64,000 nucleotides of DNA. Source: Trichostrongylus colubriformis (lineage: Eukaryota > Nematoda > Chromadorea > Rhabditida > Trichostrongylidae). Below are positions 47,650 through 59,016 of the stretch, in pieces. The notes under the pieces are model-generated. The model was given only the letters and a program-made list of their open reading frames with translations. It made no database searches and was not told the origin of the DNA. The DNA lies in assembly GCA_963978905.1 (NCBI GenBank), contig OZ022259.1, positions 23,348,068 to 23,412,067 of the forward strand. The letters are read 5' to 3'. Position 1 is the stretch's first letter. Each line of letters opens with the position of its first letter. Both the position numbers and the translations under genes were made by a program.

Positions 47650-47995
47650 TGAGAGGCAGGGCATTCCCACGTGTCGCGGAAATTAGCCAGTTCAGTACAA
47701 CCCCCCTCTCTCTACAGAAACCGAATACGACATCTTTTTTGACCTCTACAGAAACAGTGCACGCAGCCGTATTGTCCAGCTGCAATGTGTTTTATTGCTA
47801 TATTTTCGTATTTTCAGCTTGAGAAAATGAGAAAAAATATTTATTCCATTTTTTCACGAGGGTTCGCCGTAAAATGTTCTTCTTCTCATCTGCCTATTGA
47901 AAGTTCAGATTCCAATGTTCATCACTGACCACTACGGTTCGCCCCCTCCCTCTTCTGGTCGGTCGAATACGACCCCCTTGGAGAGGAATCCTCGT
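47650..47995 (-). repeat. Dispersed repeat family D, copy 2
   Basis: Reverse-complement orientation relative to 22186-22545 and 52860-53172: CTTCTCATCTGC, CCACTACGGTTCGCCCCCTC and TCGAATACGACCCCC are the matching landmarks. More diverged than the other two copies. Confidence 0.5.
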
Positions 47996-49356
47996 CTCTC
48001 GGTTTTTTCTGGTAAGAGTCTTGTAGCGCGTACTCCAAAACAAACATCCTCACAACTCTTCTGCTCAACTCGTCTTGCAAGATGGGTATCTCGATTGTTG
48101 GTCTCAATCATCATATTCACTCACTCCGACTAACAGCGTAGGCCGGCGATAGATCTCATATTATGGGCAAATTATGGCCACGAGAACGATGACGCACACG
48201 CCAAAAGACTCCTAGCCGAAAATTAATACTTGAGCATTAAATTCACTTCATTCAGCGTCAAACTTTGAAAACTGCAGTTGTACAGTGACACGATTCAGTT
48301 AGAAATATGTACTGTGGGGATTCATGACAGATATCCAACAAAATTCAATTAGAGGAAATTAAACAAAAAAAGAGTGAGGGGAGGAAAGGAGAAAGGAATT
48401 GATGAATTTCTTCACTATTGAAACATCCGAGTGTCCATTTGGATGACGTCACTTACCATTCAACAGTCATCTACTGAGTATCGAAACATTAATGCCATTT
48501 CCTCGCGTGATTTCATAACATACGGCCGTAAAAATCAATATTCTGGTTTTCAATTGATTATTATTGATATGTTATTTTTGAAGATTTTTTAAGAAATACG
48601 CAGCTTGCATCTCAAAAAAATCGCGATTAACTAACGAATCCCGCCCCCGACGCGATTGGTCACAGAAGTGGTGACTAAGTGACAAAACAGGCTTGCAATC
48701 GATTGTGATATGAAAAGATACGAAAAAAGTTCAATAGTTAAGACAACGCTAACACGAGAAAGATGTGATATCGTTGAAATCTACGTGATGCAAGGAAAGG
48801 GAAGCTCGTCCAAATGCTCATTGTCAATTTGAGCGCAATCTCGTCCAATGAAAAAAATTAAAGGTTACATATGTTAGAAAAATTGAAGTTACATGAATGG
48901 TTCATTTCGCCTCAACCTCATACGAACCATTGTGTTAACCAACCCCTGAGGCTTTTCAGTGAGGTGGGGTTGGTGAATACATAAGGCGTGTAATACATGT
49001 TAGTCTATATGGAAGAAGAGAATAGAAATGGATTAGAAAATGAATAATGAGTGAGTAGAGATAAAGGATTGTCAGTTTTAAGTCAATGGGATAAGTCAAC
49101 AAAAAAAGAGTGAGGAAAGAAAGGTACAGAAATAGATAATAGCTAAATAAAGGAATTATTAGGCCACACAATATAAATTATTAGGTTTAGTACGCAGTCA
49201 AGACTAGGTCAGGAAATGGCTGAGGGGCATATAATCAGTAAATGAAAGTGCAATTGGCTACGTTGAAGGAGCAATGAAGTAAGTGTTACTAATGGAGTTG
49301 AACTGGATATACTGTGTGTAAGCCCAATCATACTCTATATATAAACCAGAAGTTTG

Positions 49357-49397
49357 GTGTGTTTGTTTGTCTGTCTGTCTGTGTGTGTGTGTCTGTC
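49357..49397. repeat. TTTG/TCTG/TG microsatellite
   Basis: GTGTGTTTGTTTGTCTGTCT followed by alternating GT. It sits just downstream of TATATATAAACCAGAAG and may mark a transposon end, but no partner was found. Confidence 0.8.
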
Positions 49398-50117
49398 CGC
49401 TCACCGCATAATGCATTCTTAACTGAACTGCAGCCTGGAGAGGTCGCGCAAGTTGGAATTGGGTAGGGGCTGACCCAAGCGTACAGAGCACATAATAACT
49501 AAGCCTAGCTCCTCCCGCTGTGGGCGGAGCTTGCGCGGAAATCGCGCGGAAAAAGCCAGCCTTAGGTCAGCTCGACCTCATTTTTGTGGACTGGGGTTTT
49601 CTTTTTCATTTCTTCACGGGTTACTTCTAGCACCCCTCTTTCACTAAATAGTGTGAAAATTCCCGTATCGCTGTCAGATTCGATTTCGACATTAAATTCG
49701 ATTTCAAATTTGGGTCGGAATTAAATTACATCAGATTTGAACTCAAAATAAATTACTGATGAGGGAACGATTAAGAAATAAATTCTATTAAGGAACTTAG
49801 CGGACAACAGAATGCAGAAGGGAGGAAGATAGACAAACAGCTTTTTCAGCGTGAAATTCGACAATCCCTCTCGACTTCTGATTAAAGTGGCCTGTTTTTC
49901 ATGACTGCCGAACTTGCCTATAATGTGCACATGAAAACCAGTCCCATTTTAGGCCTTCTCAGAGTGGATTATGAAATAGTTAGTACATCATTCACTTGTT
50001 AATACCGTTATGATGTTATCACTCAAAATGTCAATTAGATATTATATTGAAATTGATTGAGCAATTAGCAAAAGAGTGTTGCGACTACAGCACTCTGCAT
50101 GTTATTCCTGCCATAAG

Positions 50118-52289
50118 TGCCTATAAGAATTGTAGCCTGCACTCAAGGTCGAGCATTACGTCAAAGAAAATTTGAAGAAATAAGACCCCCTATTCAGATC
50201 CATACTGATATTAGGAGGATCACCCCACCCCATTTCCATAACAAAGATTGCTGGTACACTGAGAAAGATCCTCGCTATAATTTAACTACAGTACTACTAT
50301 ACAAAGTATGGTTATCGATCGACGACGTTCTTCATGGTTTGACTGTCTCCAAAATCACTAATGAAAAAAGTTGAAAATTTCTCGAGTAATTTCCTCCCCA
50401 CTTTTTTCATTTTGGACACTACCCCCCTTCGGGGATTCTCAGCTTCAGCTTGTGCTTACATAGTGGGACGGCTCAAGTCTGCAAAGACAAGATCAAATCG
50501 ATAGCGATTAATGAAATCGATGAATTTTAGGTGTTTGAAGGTACGGTAAAAAAGAAGTTTGCTTCGCAAGTAGTGATATGGTCAACTGGTTGTAGATATG
50601 TGATAGAGCAGGCATTTGGCTCGAGCTAAGGCATCTCGAGATCCCCAAAGAGGCGGAACGGTGGGTGGAGACCGCACGGAAGTGCCTAAACGAGGAGATC
50701 AGTGCGTGAGTGACTTGACAAGGCTCTACTATTTTGACGCTGCTATTATGCACTATTATAGAGAAAAAAAGGCGATGGACAGCTCACTGTTCAGCTTCAC
50801 CTATTCTCCTGGGATACGCCATACACTGATGTTATTATTCGGTTTAGGCAGTTCGCAGATTTCCGAAAGATATGAGGTCGGTCGCCCCCACAACTGAGCC
50901 ATGTACTGCTTCTTTCGTACTCAGCTCAGTAGATGGGTGGGATTGAGCAGCTCAAGACCAAAAATGTCTGCTGGATCCAATGGAGAATCCCAAAAAGCAG
51001 AGATTTTGTGTACACCACCACCACCCAATTTGCCTTATCAGCATTCTGGACCAATCCCACAGGAATACGTGAGCATGAATGAGCTGTCGAACCGCAATTC
51101 AAATCTAATCTCGTGGGGTGAGGCCTTCCTCTTCATTCGATGCGCTTCTGTGATGAATAGCCTTCTGGAATGTCAAAAAAGTGACCCTGATGGGGTTTCT
51201 CGAAGGAAACCTGTCACGTAGTCACCAGGCTGCGTCCTCAATGACAGGTTAAGGAATGAAGATGAACGAGATGAATAGGGTATCATTCCCGCACTCCTGG
51301 AATTGGTGGCTGATGATCCAGGTTCCACTGCAATTGGACCCTGCTAAGTTATGCGATTACGGGAACATACAATCATCAGCAGCGACCGAGGACATGATAG
51401 TACCCACGAAAAGGAAGCCACCGGCGGATCAAGTACGTATTGTGTCGTCTCTCCCTCAGGCTTACACTCGACATGAACCCCCCCCCCCCCTTCCACCCCT
51501 CCACTGCTGATATTGATGTCGGCAGTGTAACAAAGTAGCTGTGACTCCCAAAAAAAAATAAAGAAAATGTCGTGGAACTCATAGTACTACGATATCGCTA
51601 CGACAACCTAGCTAGTCCACGTAGTACAAAGGCAACACGTGACGATCGATCAACGATTTTTTCAAAAAACCATCTGACCTTTCTGGAAGAGGCTCAAGTC
51701 TCCTTGAGAATTTCTCCACGGAGGGTCATATTTTGACATGTTTTTTCGAAAATTTTCTCTCATCGCCATCCCGGCCCCTTTTCCAAAATCAATGAAACGC
51801 TGAGAGCGTTAACGATTCCTTGACGAGTTTCCTCCCAAATGAGACTTTCCTCTTCTCCTTAAATAATGGCATGTGCCCGAAAGTTTCTTTTGAAGAGCCT
51901 CCATTTTACTATCCCTTGGAACCTCAGCATAATGTATCGATTTTATTTTTTTCTTTTGTCGAGTGGAATTTTCATTACAGTAAAGATTATCTGGCATTTC
52001 GGCCTTTTTCGGGAGTCCAACGGTAGCTTGAAACTTTTAAATCTGTTAGGGACCTAATCAGTACCCGACTTTCTTCCTTCAGCACGCCATCAGTTTCTCA
52101 TCTGAAGTGTGCGAGATTCATCCATCCACACTTATGGCCAAAGCTATACCTCAGTTGATTAAATCCCAGAAAAGAATGGAAAGTGTTGGTGTCAGGAGGG
52201 ACTGCATGGGATCCCATTGTGAGAGTCTCGTCAGCGTGCCACCCGTTTCTTACTCGTCCGATCACCCACTACACATACAACCCTTTTAA
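50118..52289 (+). CDS. Probable multi-exon gene; possible p53/CEP-1-like fragment
   Basis: Inferred exons: 50118-50305, 50596-50705, 50930-51068, 51322-51432 and 52083-52289, all with GT/AG junctions in agreeing phases (GTATGG, GTGAGT, GTGAGC, GTACGT as donors; the best acceptor is CTTCCTTCAG before 52083). Stop TAA at 52287-52289; AATAAA at 52410-52415. Exon 1 reads IRIVACTQGRALRQRKFEEI, which resembles the last strand and helix of the p53-family DNA-binding domain (human VRVCACPGRDRR; C. elegans CEP-1 VRIVAYPRRD, as I recall). Later exons encode WLELRHLEIPKEAERWVETA, a proline-rich stretch (ILCTPPPPNLPYQHSGPIPQ), LQLDPAKLCDYGNIQSS with a nuclear-signal-like KRKPP, and a tail ending SSDHPLHIQPF. 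The first acceptor is weak, and no upstream zinc-binding exons were identified. Exon structure is moderately supported; the p53 assignment is tentative. Confidence 0.45.
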
Positions 52290-52859
52290 ATCGTGTACGA
52301 AGTAGTTTCACGAGCCTCTTTTTTACTGGAACACACAATAATTCGTTCGTTTCAATCAGCATTATTTATTTATTTATGTTGAGGCGCAAATATGCTTGCG
52401 AAGGAGCAAAATAAACGATGACAACTTGACCAAATCAGCAGTTCCGCTGGAGGAGAGCGCTAAATGCGATAAACAGGAAATATTCGGAAAAGTTATGCAA
52501 AACGGTGATTTCAGGTCTCGGAGGATTAGATCCTATCAACCAAGGCGTTCGTCTGCGAGTATTAAAACTTCAGCGAACTTTACTAGAGGTCATGAGGTAC
52601 TGATAAGAACCTAATGCTACATACATATCCACGCTGTCTACCGATTATAAGGAATCCTTGCCTCGACTTTGTTGTGACTAAATCTGATCCAAAGTCAATT
52701 TTCGCCTTTACGGCGAGTTATACGATTCAGTATGACCTTTCCACATCAGATCGAATAGGTAGCGCCTACTTTTCATGACGTCCATACTATAGATTTATTG
52801 GAGAAATTATCAGCAGTGCTGCCGAGAGACGAGAAAGATACAGCGAGAGTCGGCAATTC

Positions 52860-53172
52860 CTCGACAGGTGGGGGGGGGGGGGGTCATAATTGATGGATAG
52901 GGGGATGAGGGGTCGTACCTTCAAAGGTCAGGATAAGCACTAAAATTTGAATTCTCAATGAGCAGATGAGAAGCAAAAGGTATTTCACCGCAAATCCACG
53001 TGACAAAATGTACAATAAATATACTATTGCCTCAAGAATGGAATGCAGTTAAACACAATGTAACCATGCAATCCTGCAACAGTTACTGATTTTGTAGAGG
53101 CCAAACAGGGGGTCGTATTTGGCTGTCTAGAGGAGGCCGTACTGAAGTGGCTATTTTCCTCGACACCTGAGA
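52860..53172 (+). repeat. Dispersed repeat family D, copy 3
   Basis: Begins with a G14 run (52870-52883). It shares GAGCAGATGAGAAG, CAGTTAAACACAATGTAA, CAACAGTTACTGATT and GTGGCTATTTTCCTCGACAC with 22186-22545. Confidence 0.7.
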
Positions 53173-53689
53173 GTACACTAGCGACAACTGATTTAGTAAA
53201 AGGGTACTTGCACAAAACTACAAACTTCAAATCCAGAGAATAATGTGGAAGGTGATTGAGTGCTCTCCTTTGCCTCTCAATAATCCTGACGGACGTCTCT
53301 CAGTCTCCACATCATCGAGATTTTTGAAGCTCAACATCCCTTTCCCAAATATAGCAAACAATCAGTGGAAAAGTGCACATCTGCAATCCGATGATTCCTT
53401 CAAAAAACGTGCAAAATTCAGACTTCTATGAAATTTTTGATCCAATCTTCACAAAGTCACCAAAGAGATGAGTACAGCGTGGTCTGCCAGTTTTGAACGC
53501 AACTTAGCCGCCAGAAAGCCTATCTTTGAATAAAAATTGGTTTTAATTCCGATTTGTCTTAATAGGGCAATGTTTGAGCTATATCAAAAAAATATCTGTG
53601 ATTCCTAGTAAAAGCGAATGCGTGAGGCATGACTCGCAAGTGCTGCATATTCTATTCCTTTTAATAGTTTCCTGAGGAACCTTTGAAAG

Positions 53690-54320
53690 GCGAAAATACT
53701 GAGGAATTTGAGGGCAGTTTGGGTAGTTCAGGTCGAACATGAAAAGATACTTAAATATGAGTCGAAGCACTTACAATTAGTGACACGCAAAGTAAGAAGA
53801 ACAAAATAAAACGGTCGAAAATCCAAGAAGTAAGATCACCTTACCAATGTTGAATTCGAAAAGGGGTGGGCCACGTAAGCGAAAAAGGCAGGCCATGCTA
53901 GGACATGTGACAGCTGCTGGAATAAGCGGCTTTTAGAGAGTTCCAGAATTCCTTTTCACCGAAACTTTCCTGTATATAGCTTCCTATGTCGAATATTTTT
54001 TATTTGGAACGCTTACTTTCATCACTCACTCTGTCTTTAAGGGCAGTGACAGGAGTAATTCGGATCGAATATGGAAGGATAATCAAATATGAAGGTCGAA
54101 GTGCTCAATAGTACGGAAGTAAAAAAATAACCGACTAAAACGGTCAAAAACCCGAGAAATACGTCCTTCTTCCCGCCTTTATTTCCCGAGGGGCGGGTAA
54201 ACTCGAAAAAAGGGGCGGGCTGGCATGAATTAAATAGTAGCTGTTGAAGAAGACGGCTTCTATAGAGCCCGAAGGCACCATTTCTCATCGGAAATTTCGC
54301 CACATATAGTCTTTTTAGAC
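53690..54320 (+). repeat. Two diverged direct copies of a roughly 300-bp repeat
   Basis: Segments near 53690-53990 and 54035-54320 share, in the same order, a GGTCGAA-ATG start, GTCGAAG-CTTAC/GCTC, AAACGGTC, a CGAAAA-GGGG-GGGC block and a TATAGCTTC / CATATAGTC end. The second copy also resembles the outer arm of the fold-back at 42211-43303 (ATTCGGA-CGAA, GGTCGA-GTGCTCA). Confidence 0.55.
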
Positions 54321-54675
54321 CTCCATTTGCGTGACCCAGTTGAGGAGTTCCCATTACCCACATTACCCCTATCACCGCCTTCAAGGGGTCTTACGCATAT
54401 ATGTGAGACATGTCATGCTTGGATTCCTCTAGATATGGCTCCCTCCAAAGCAGCGGAAAGTCGCAGGGACCGGAACCTTTTTGGCGTTTCGAATCTCAAG
54501 AAGACCTTACGTGACATCCGATACCCTTCCGGATAGCAGCTTGCATCCGTTGAGCAGACATCTTTTTACGTGAGAAAAGTTTTTGAATTCACTAAAACGA
54601 TGCTTCGATAATGAGCTGAAAGTCGGTCAAATGAGTGAATTATCGAACATGACTGAAACGATTTTGATGGAGAAT

Positions 54676-54699
54676 ATGAATGAATGAATGAATGAATGA
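54676..54699. repeat. (AATG)n microsatellite
   Basis: About six tandem AATG units. Confidence 0.9.
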
Positions 54700-55067
54700 T
54701 AACTGTAGGCAGACGAAGGAATGGCGTGTATTCGAAGCTCGAGCTAGATGAAGGCGGTCTTTTCAATAGAATTCATCGGGCGAAAGGTGATACACGACCG
54801 ATTTTCAATTGACATTATGGATTCCGCCAGATTTTCTTATTTAAGGAGAGAAACGATGAGCTGCATCTTCCCATCAGACTAATTCCACTGGGCCACCTTT
54901 CCATAGAGTGACACATAAGATGCAAGGCGTTCAACGATTGTACGACGCGAGTATACTATCTAAACCGATACACAATTTCAATATTCAAATTCTCCACGCA
55001 TGCGCGACCTTCATCCAGGATGATTTACTAAAGCCTGACCGTGTCCAGTAACGTGTACAGGGGATGC

Positions 55068-55772
55068 CAAAAAAATAACTTTGCCCACGGCTTTCATCCG
55101 CCAGTGTACAGAAAGGAGTGTAAAGAAAGAGATAAAAGTATTCTAGGAAAAGACTCTTTAAATTTTCTTCTGAAAGTAGGAACAAACTGTGGCTCATTCT
55201 TCCACCGTCATGAAAATATGGAGCTTTCAGTAGGCCCAGTCGGGCTATAGAGCACCTACGGCATAATGGTCCGCCCAAAACGGCAGAGCCATCTACAGTG
55301 GCACGTCTCTTGTGGGAAGCTTCCTGGGGCCTGACCCTTTAGTAGATGGAAGTCACAACGCTCTCGTTGCTTGGATAACGCTGCTATGATCCGAAGTATC
55401 ATTTTTTACGCCTCAAACCCGCCTTCGGAGAGATTTCAATGGTAATGGCACGTGGAAACGCGGACAAACGGGATGCTTGAGAACACCACCCAGTATGAAT
55501 CCCCTTAGGTACCAGGAGTGAACGGACGTTAGCAAGATTGTGAACGAGGGCGACGAAATTTTGGACTTTGCCCAGTTCAGGTGACAGATCTTGTTCACTA
55601 TTTCCTCGCTCCCGTTCCTGCTCGTGCAGAAAGCTGTTACGGAGTACAGTGATAGAGTGAGGTCTGCTCTTGAGTGTGAAGGTGAAATTACTTTTCTAGA
55701 ATCTGCTGAAGTTCGACTGATATAGCGTTGAAAGAGGGAGGTGAAAAAATTACTCATTTTCTGGCACCCCCG
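55068..55772. mobile_element. TIR element family C, copy 3 (705 bp)
   Basis: Left end CAGGGGATGCCA and right end, reversed, CGGGGGTGCCAG, flanked by TA (55066-55067, 55773-55774). The interior aligns with 5706-6438 through both halves (AGCACCTACGG, GACCCTTTAG, ATCCGAAGTATCATTTTT). Confidence 0.75.
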
Positions 55773-56185
55773 TATATGCAGTGATAGGTGCGAAGGCAAT
55801 GCAAGATGGTAAAAATCTCACTTCTAAAGGCAATTCTGAATTAATACCACTCACGTATCAGCGCACAGACACCTTGAACTCGATTTCAGGCTTTCATGCA
55901 AAGAGAAGTTATTGCCAGTTCGGTCACTGTCCCCACCCTTCTTCGGCTTGTTCTCCATCCACCAGCGCTCTCGGACAGCTCGAGACGCAAACCAGGAACT
56001 GATTTCAGGTTGCAAATTCGAGGAACTATGCAAGGGGAAATTTGGTTGAGGAAAGGAGGCGTCATGATTGAATTGCATAAGAACTTACAGTGAAAATTAC
56101 TCTCCAAATGCCTCTACAAGCCCTTATCGCGGTCACAGACTTGACTTGCAGTGAATTGCTACAAAGATGAGTTATAAGCAAAGGT

Positions 56186-56261
56186 TTGGTCTCGAACGGA
56201 ACTCAAGTCCACACTTCATGCTTTCCAGCCATGTGCTAATCCAATAGACTACCGGGATCCC
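56186..56261 (-). repeat. tRNA-derived SINE-like remnant
   Basis: On the minus strand it reads GGGATCCCGGTAGTCTATTG ... with an A-box-like TAGTCTATTGGATTAGC and a B-box-like GTTCGAGACC (56197-56188). Similar to 60721-60789. The T stem does not pair well, so it is not a functional tRNA. It lies next to a family B half copy. Confidence 0.45.
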
Positions 56262-56269
56262 TTTCACCT

Positions 56270-56475
56270 AATAGGAATCGCCCACAAAAGCATAAGTTCC
56301 TGTCACCCATGCATTAATGTTTATTTGCATTTTGAGGACCATACGCAAAGTTTCACGCGAAAAAACAAGGACCGACGTGGTGGGCATCCGAGCGGCGCGG
56401 TCAGAAGGGCTCCAGGGCAAAGAGCGACGATCATGTGGTCAGAGACGCAGAGTGAGAAGCAAATCAACATTGCCC
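56270..56475 (+). repeat. Half copy of MITE family B
   Basis: AGGAATCGCCCAC, ACCCATGCATTAATGTTTAT, GACCATACGCAAAGTTTCAC and the downstream GTGGTCAGAGACGCAGAGTG block; the last is shared with 25125-25150. Confidence 0.6.
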
Positions 56476-58309
56476 GCGGAAACTTGAATCGCGCTATGCC
56501 CGTGGAAGACTATTCAAAATTGTTTCGATGGGAATCCGAACGAGTTGCTCTTCCTCCAGTTTGTCGATTTCTGCTTTGGAGCAAGGGAAATTTCCTTGTT
56601 CTTTTCGTTCTTCTATTAATATAGTATAACGATCACAGTGATTTCAGGGAAGATTGGAGTTATGGAATTGCTATGGGCGATTCTTTTAACTCACTTCTTA
56701 ATGATATATTTACCATAGCTTATCAGTACTCACACGTATGACATGTTGTATTAGTTGGCCAATAACAATAACAATGAACCGTGAAGCCGAAAGTCAGAGA
56801 AGATATGGATTTTGATGTTTGGGTTTCCGATATACAGACCATTCGAAAACATCAAAATCAATATCTCAGTGAGTTCTCTTCTTCCAAAAGTAAACGCGTC
56901 TCGCGCTGCTCCTGCTCGCTATATGTAACAGATTCAAATGGACCGATCGATGCCAGCGATACAGCGAACCAGTAAACACGTCCACGGCTCTCACGAACAC
57001 GAGGACGTATTTCTCGTCAGAGGGGGTTGAGGACAGGATAGTAAAACCCCAAACCCAATAAAAGAATTCTATAGAAGAGTCGAAGCAGAATAAAGACTAC
57101 GACTGCAGTGCCCTTTTCGCGCGAAAGCAACATTTTAGCAAAAACGAAGTGACTCGAATACGGCTGAAACATCAAGAGGTTTCTCGTTAACGAGCACGTT
57201 ATGCATTTTCCAAAATCACGTTACTGAGGCTTCAGGCTGCTCTTGGGAAAGGATGATGACGAGCCTTTCAGCTTTGACGAGGAGAAATTCCAAAATAGCA
57301 CATCCTCCACATCTCCATACTTCAAAATGTCATGAGGGGTCTATCTGGGGATTCATAAGAAGTTGTGATACCCAAAAAACAAAACGATTCAATTGCATCT
57401 TCAAGCTTCTTCGCAGTGATTTTTGCTTTCATTTCTTTTTCTTTGAATGACTTTTTCAGTGGCCCGGCTAGAAGGAGGGAGAAAATTCTGAGTACATGTT
57501 CGAGCCCGATCCAAGTCAAACCTTCTGCACGTAACTCAGTATCTATCCTTGTAAGCAGACGGAGAATCCCTGCCGTGCTACCGTGGGGGGCGTTGAAATT
57601 TTGTATGACTGAGGAGTTGGACCCGTGGAACGCTGAATAGCCTTCACATGACCTTGTTTCAACATCAATATTTTAGGTATCATGTATAAAAACAAGAACA
57701 AAAACATATGTACATACACGAAAATAATTTAATTCTACTTTTTCAATTTTTGGTGGTAGAGTGGGGAAGCCTGGGGTATGGGTGAAACATTTCGTTTGTG
57801 CAGAAAGAGCCCTTCGCGCCACAAAAGTGTATCAGTTACTTCGGAACTGTTTCCTCCCTATGCTCAAGTAGATTAGCTACAAAAACCAACAACCCTTGCC
57901 AGTGGATAAAAAAATGGGAATCTATGGGTCTTAGAAATGAAGCCATCGCCGGCTATAGCTTTAGCTATCGTCAACAATATTTCAGAAAAATTCAGACTTT
58001 TGGGCCATTAAGCCGCTCTGAGACTGCGATTTTGTGATTCAGCGGTGCCACGGCTCCGGAAGCGAAGAAGCGGCATTGCACAAACTCAAGGTCGTGGCAT
58101 CTCGCGCGAAAGTGCGACGTCGCAAAACCGCAAAATTGCAGAGTAGCAAAGTCTGACGGGTGTCATATGGGTAAAGGAAAGGATACCTATCTTCAGACGA
58201 TTAGAAGAAGGACCCACCAGACAATCACTATATTGTCGATAAGTATGAGTTCCTTTCACCTTGTCGCCAGTCGCCTGTATAGCCCGAAGGCCTGCTCAAT
58301 GCGTATCTT

Positions 58310-58335
58310 TTCGTTGCGCCTGGAGGCGCAACGAA
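58310..58335. repeat. 11-bp perfect hairpin
   Basis: TTCGTTGCGCC, loop TGGA, GGCGCAACGAA. Small and isolated. It has no U tract or other sign of a terminator. Confidence 0.7.
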
Positions 58336-58715
58336 TGCCCCCCGTGCCGTCATTCACACCAAAGACGAATATCGCAAGATTTTCATTTATTGTCCAGATA
58401 TAGCAAGGGAGAGGGAGGCAAGAAATCAAATTCAGTTACGAATCCGCTGGACGTCAACACACTTAACTACTAATTCAACTTATGCAAATGCTAAAAGGGT
58501 CTGCACACATATACTGATCCACTAGTTACCAGCAGCGTTCTTTATAAAAAATTAATGTCATTATATAAGCTCCATGCGACACGAAAATAGGATCCTCAGA
58601 CATGAAAAAACATCAGATGCAAGGATACACGACTTATTTACCGAGAACTATGTCAAAAGACAATTTTTTGAACGCAAAAGAAAATAAATAACAGTGTGAC
58701 AAAATTCCGATAAAC

Positions 58716-59016
58716 CTAACGGTGTGTATCAGGACACTCGAATTGGATGAAGCCTTGCAACGAGGTGGCGTCCGTGTTATCGCAGATCAATTCAAGGGGA
58801 CCAGCATCGCTAGGGCGCCCGTCGAACGCGGTGACGTAGCGTGGCGACCCAGACCGAGTGTCTTGTCGCACATCATTAGTACAGTAATCAGTAAATAGAG
58901 AGTAACAGGTTGAGCGAGTCAATAAATTTCTTTCCCTGAGATAAGCCATGCATTTTACTTCAGCCAGAGTGGCATTGCGAATCGGCTTAAACAATGAATC
59001 GCAACGGCCATAGAGT
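58716..59016 (-). CDS. Possible last exon of a cysteine-rich extracellular protein
   Basis: The minus-strand open stretch after a CTAG acceptor encodes LYGRCDSLFKPIRNATLAEV, then KCMAYLRERN, STCYSLFTDYC and SGSPRYVTAFDGRPSDAGPL, with ICDN and FECPDTHR before a stop at 58716. Six cysteines within about 95 residues and an N-glycosylation sequon (NAT) suggest a secreted or cell-surface protein. Spacing (RC, KC, TC, YC, IC, EC) is loosely like PAN/apple-type modules, but I cannot assign it. No upstream exon was identified. Composition and lack of repeat similarity favour a real exon. Confidence 0.35.

Noticed and set aside
49340..49570. Helitron end (TATATATAAACCAG followed by TTTG/TCTG repeats)
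   Set aside because: No CTRR end with a sub-terminal hairpin and no Rep/helicase motif could be placed, so the microsatellite alone was reported.
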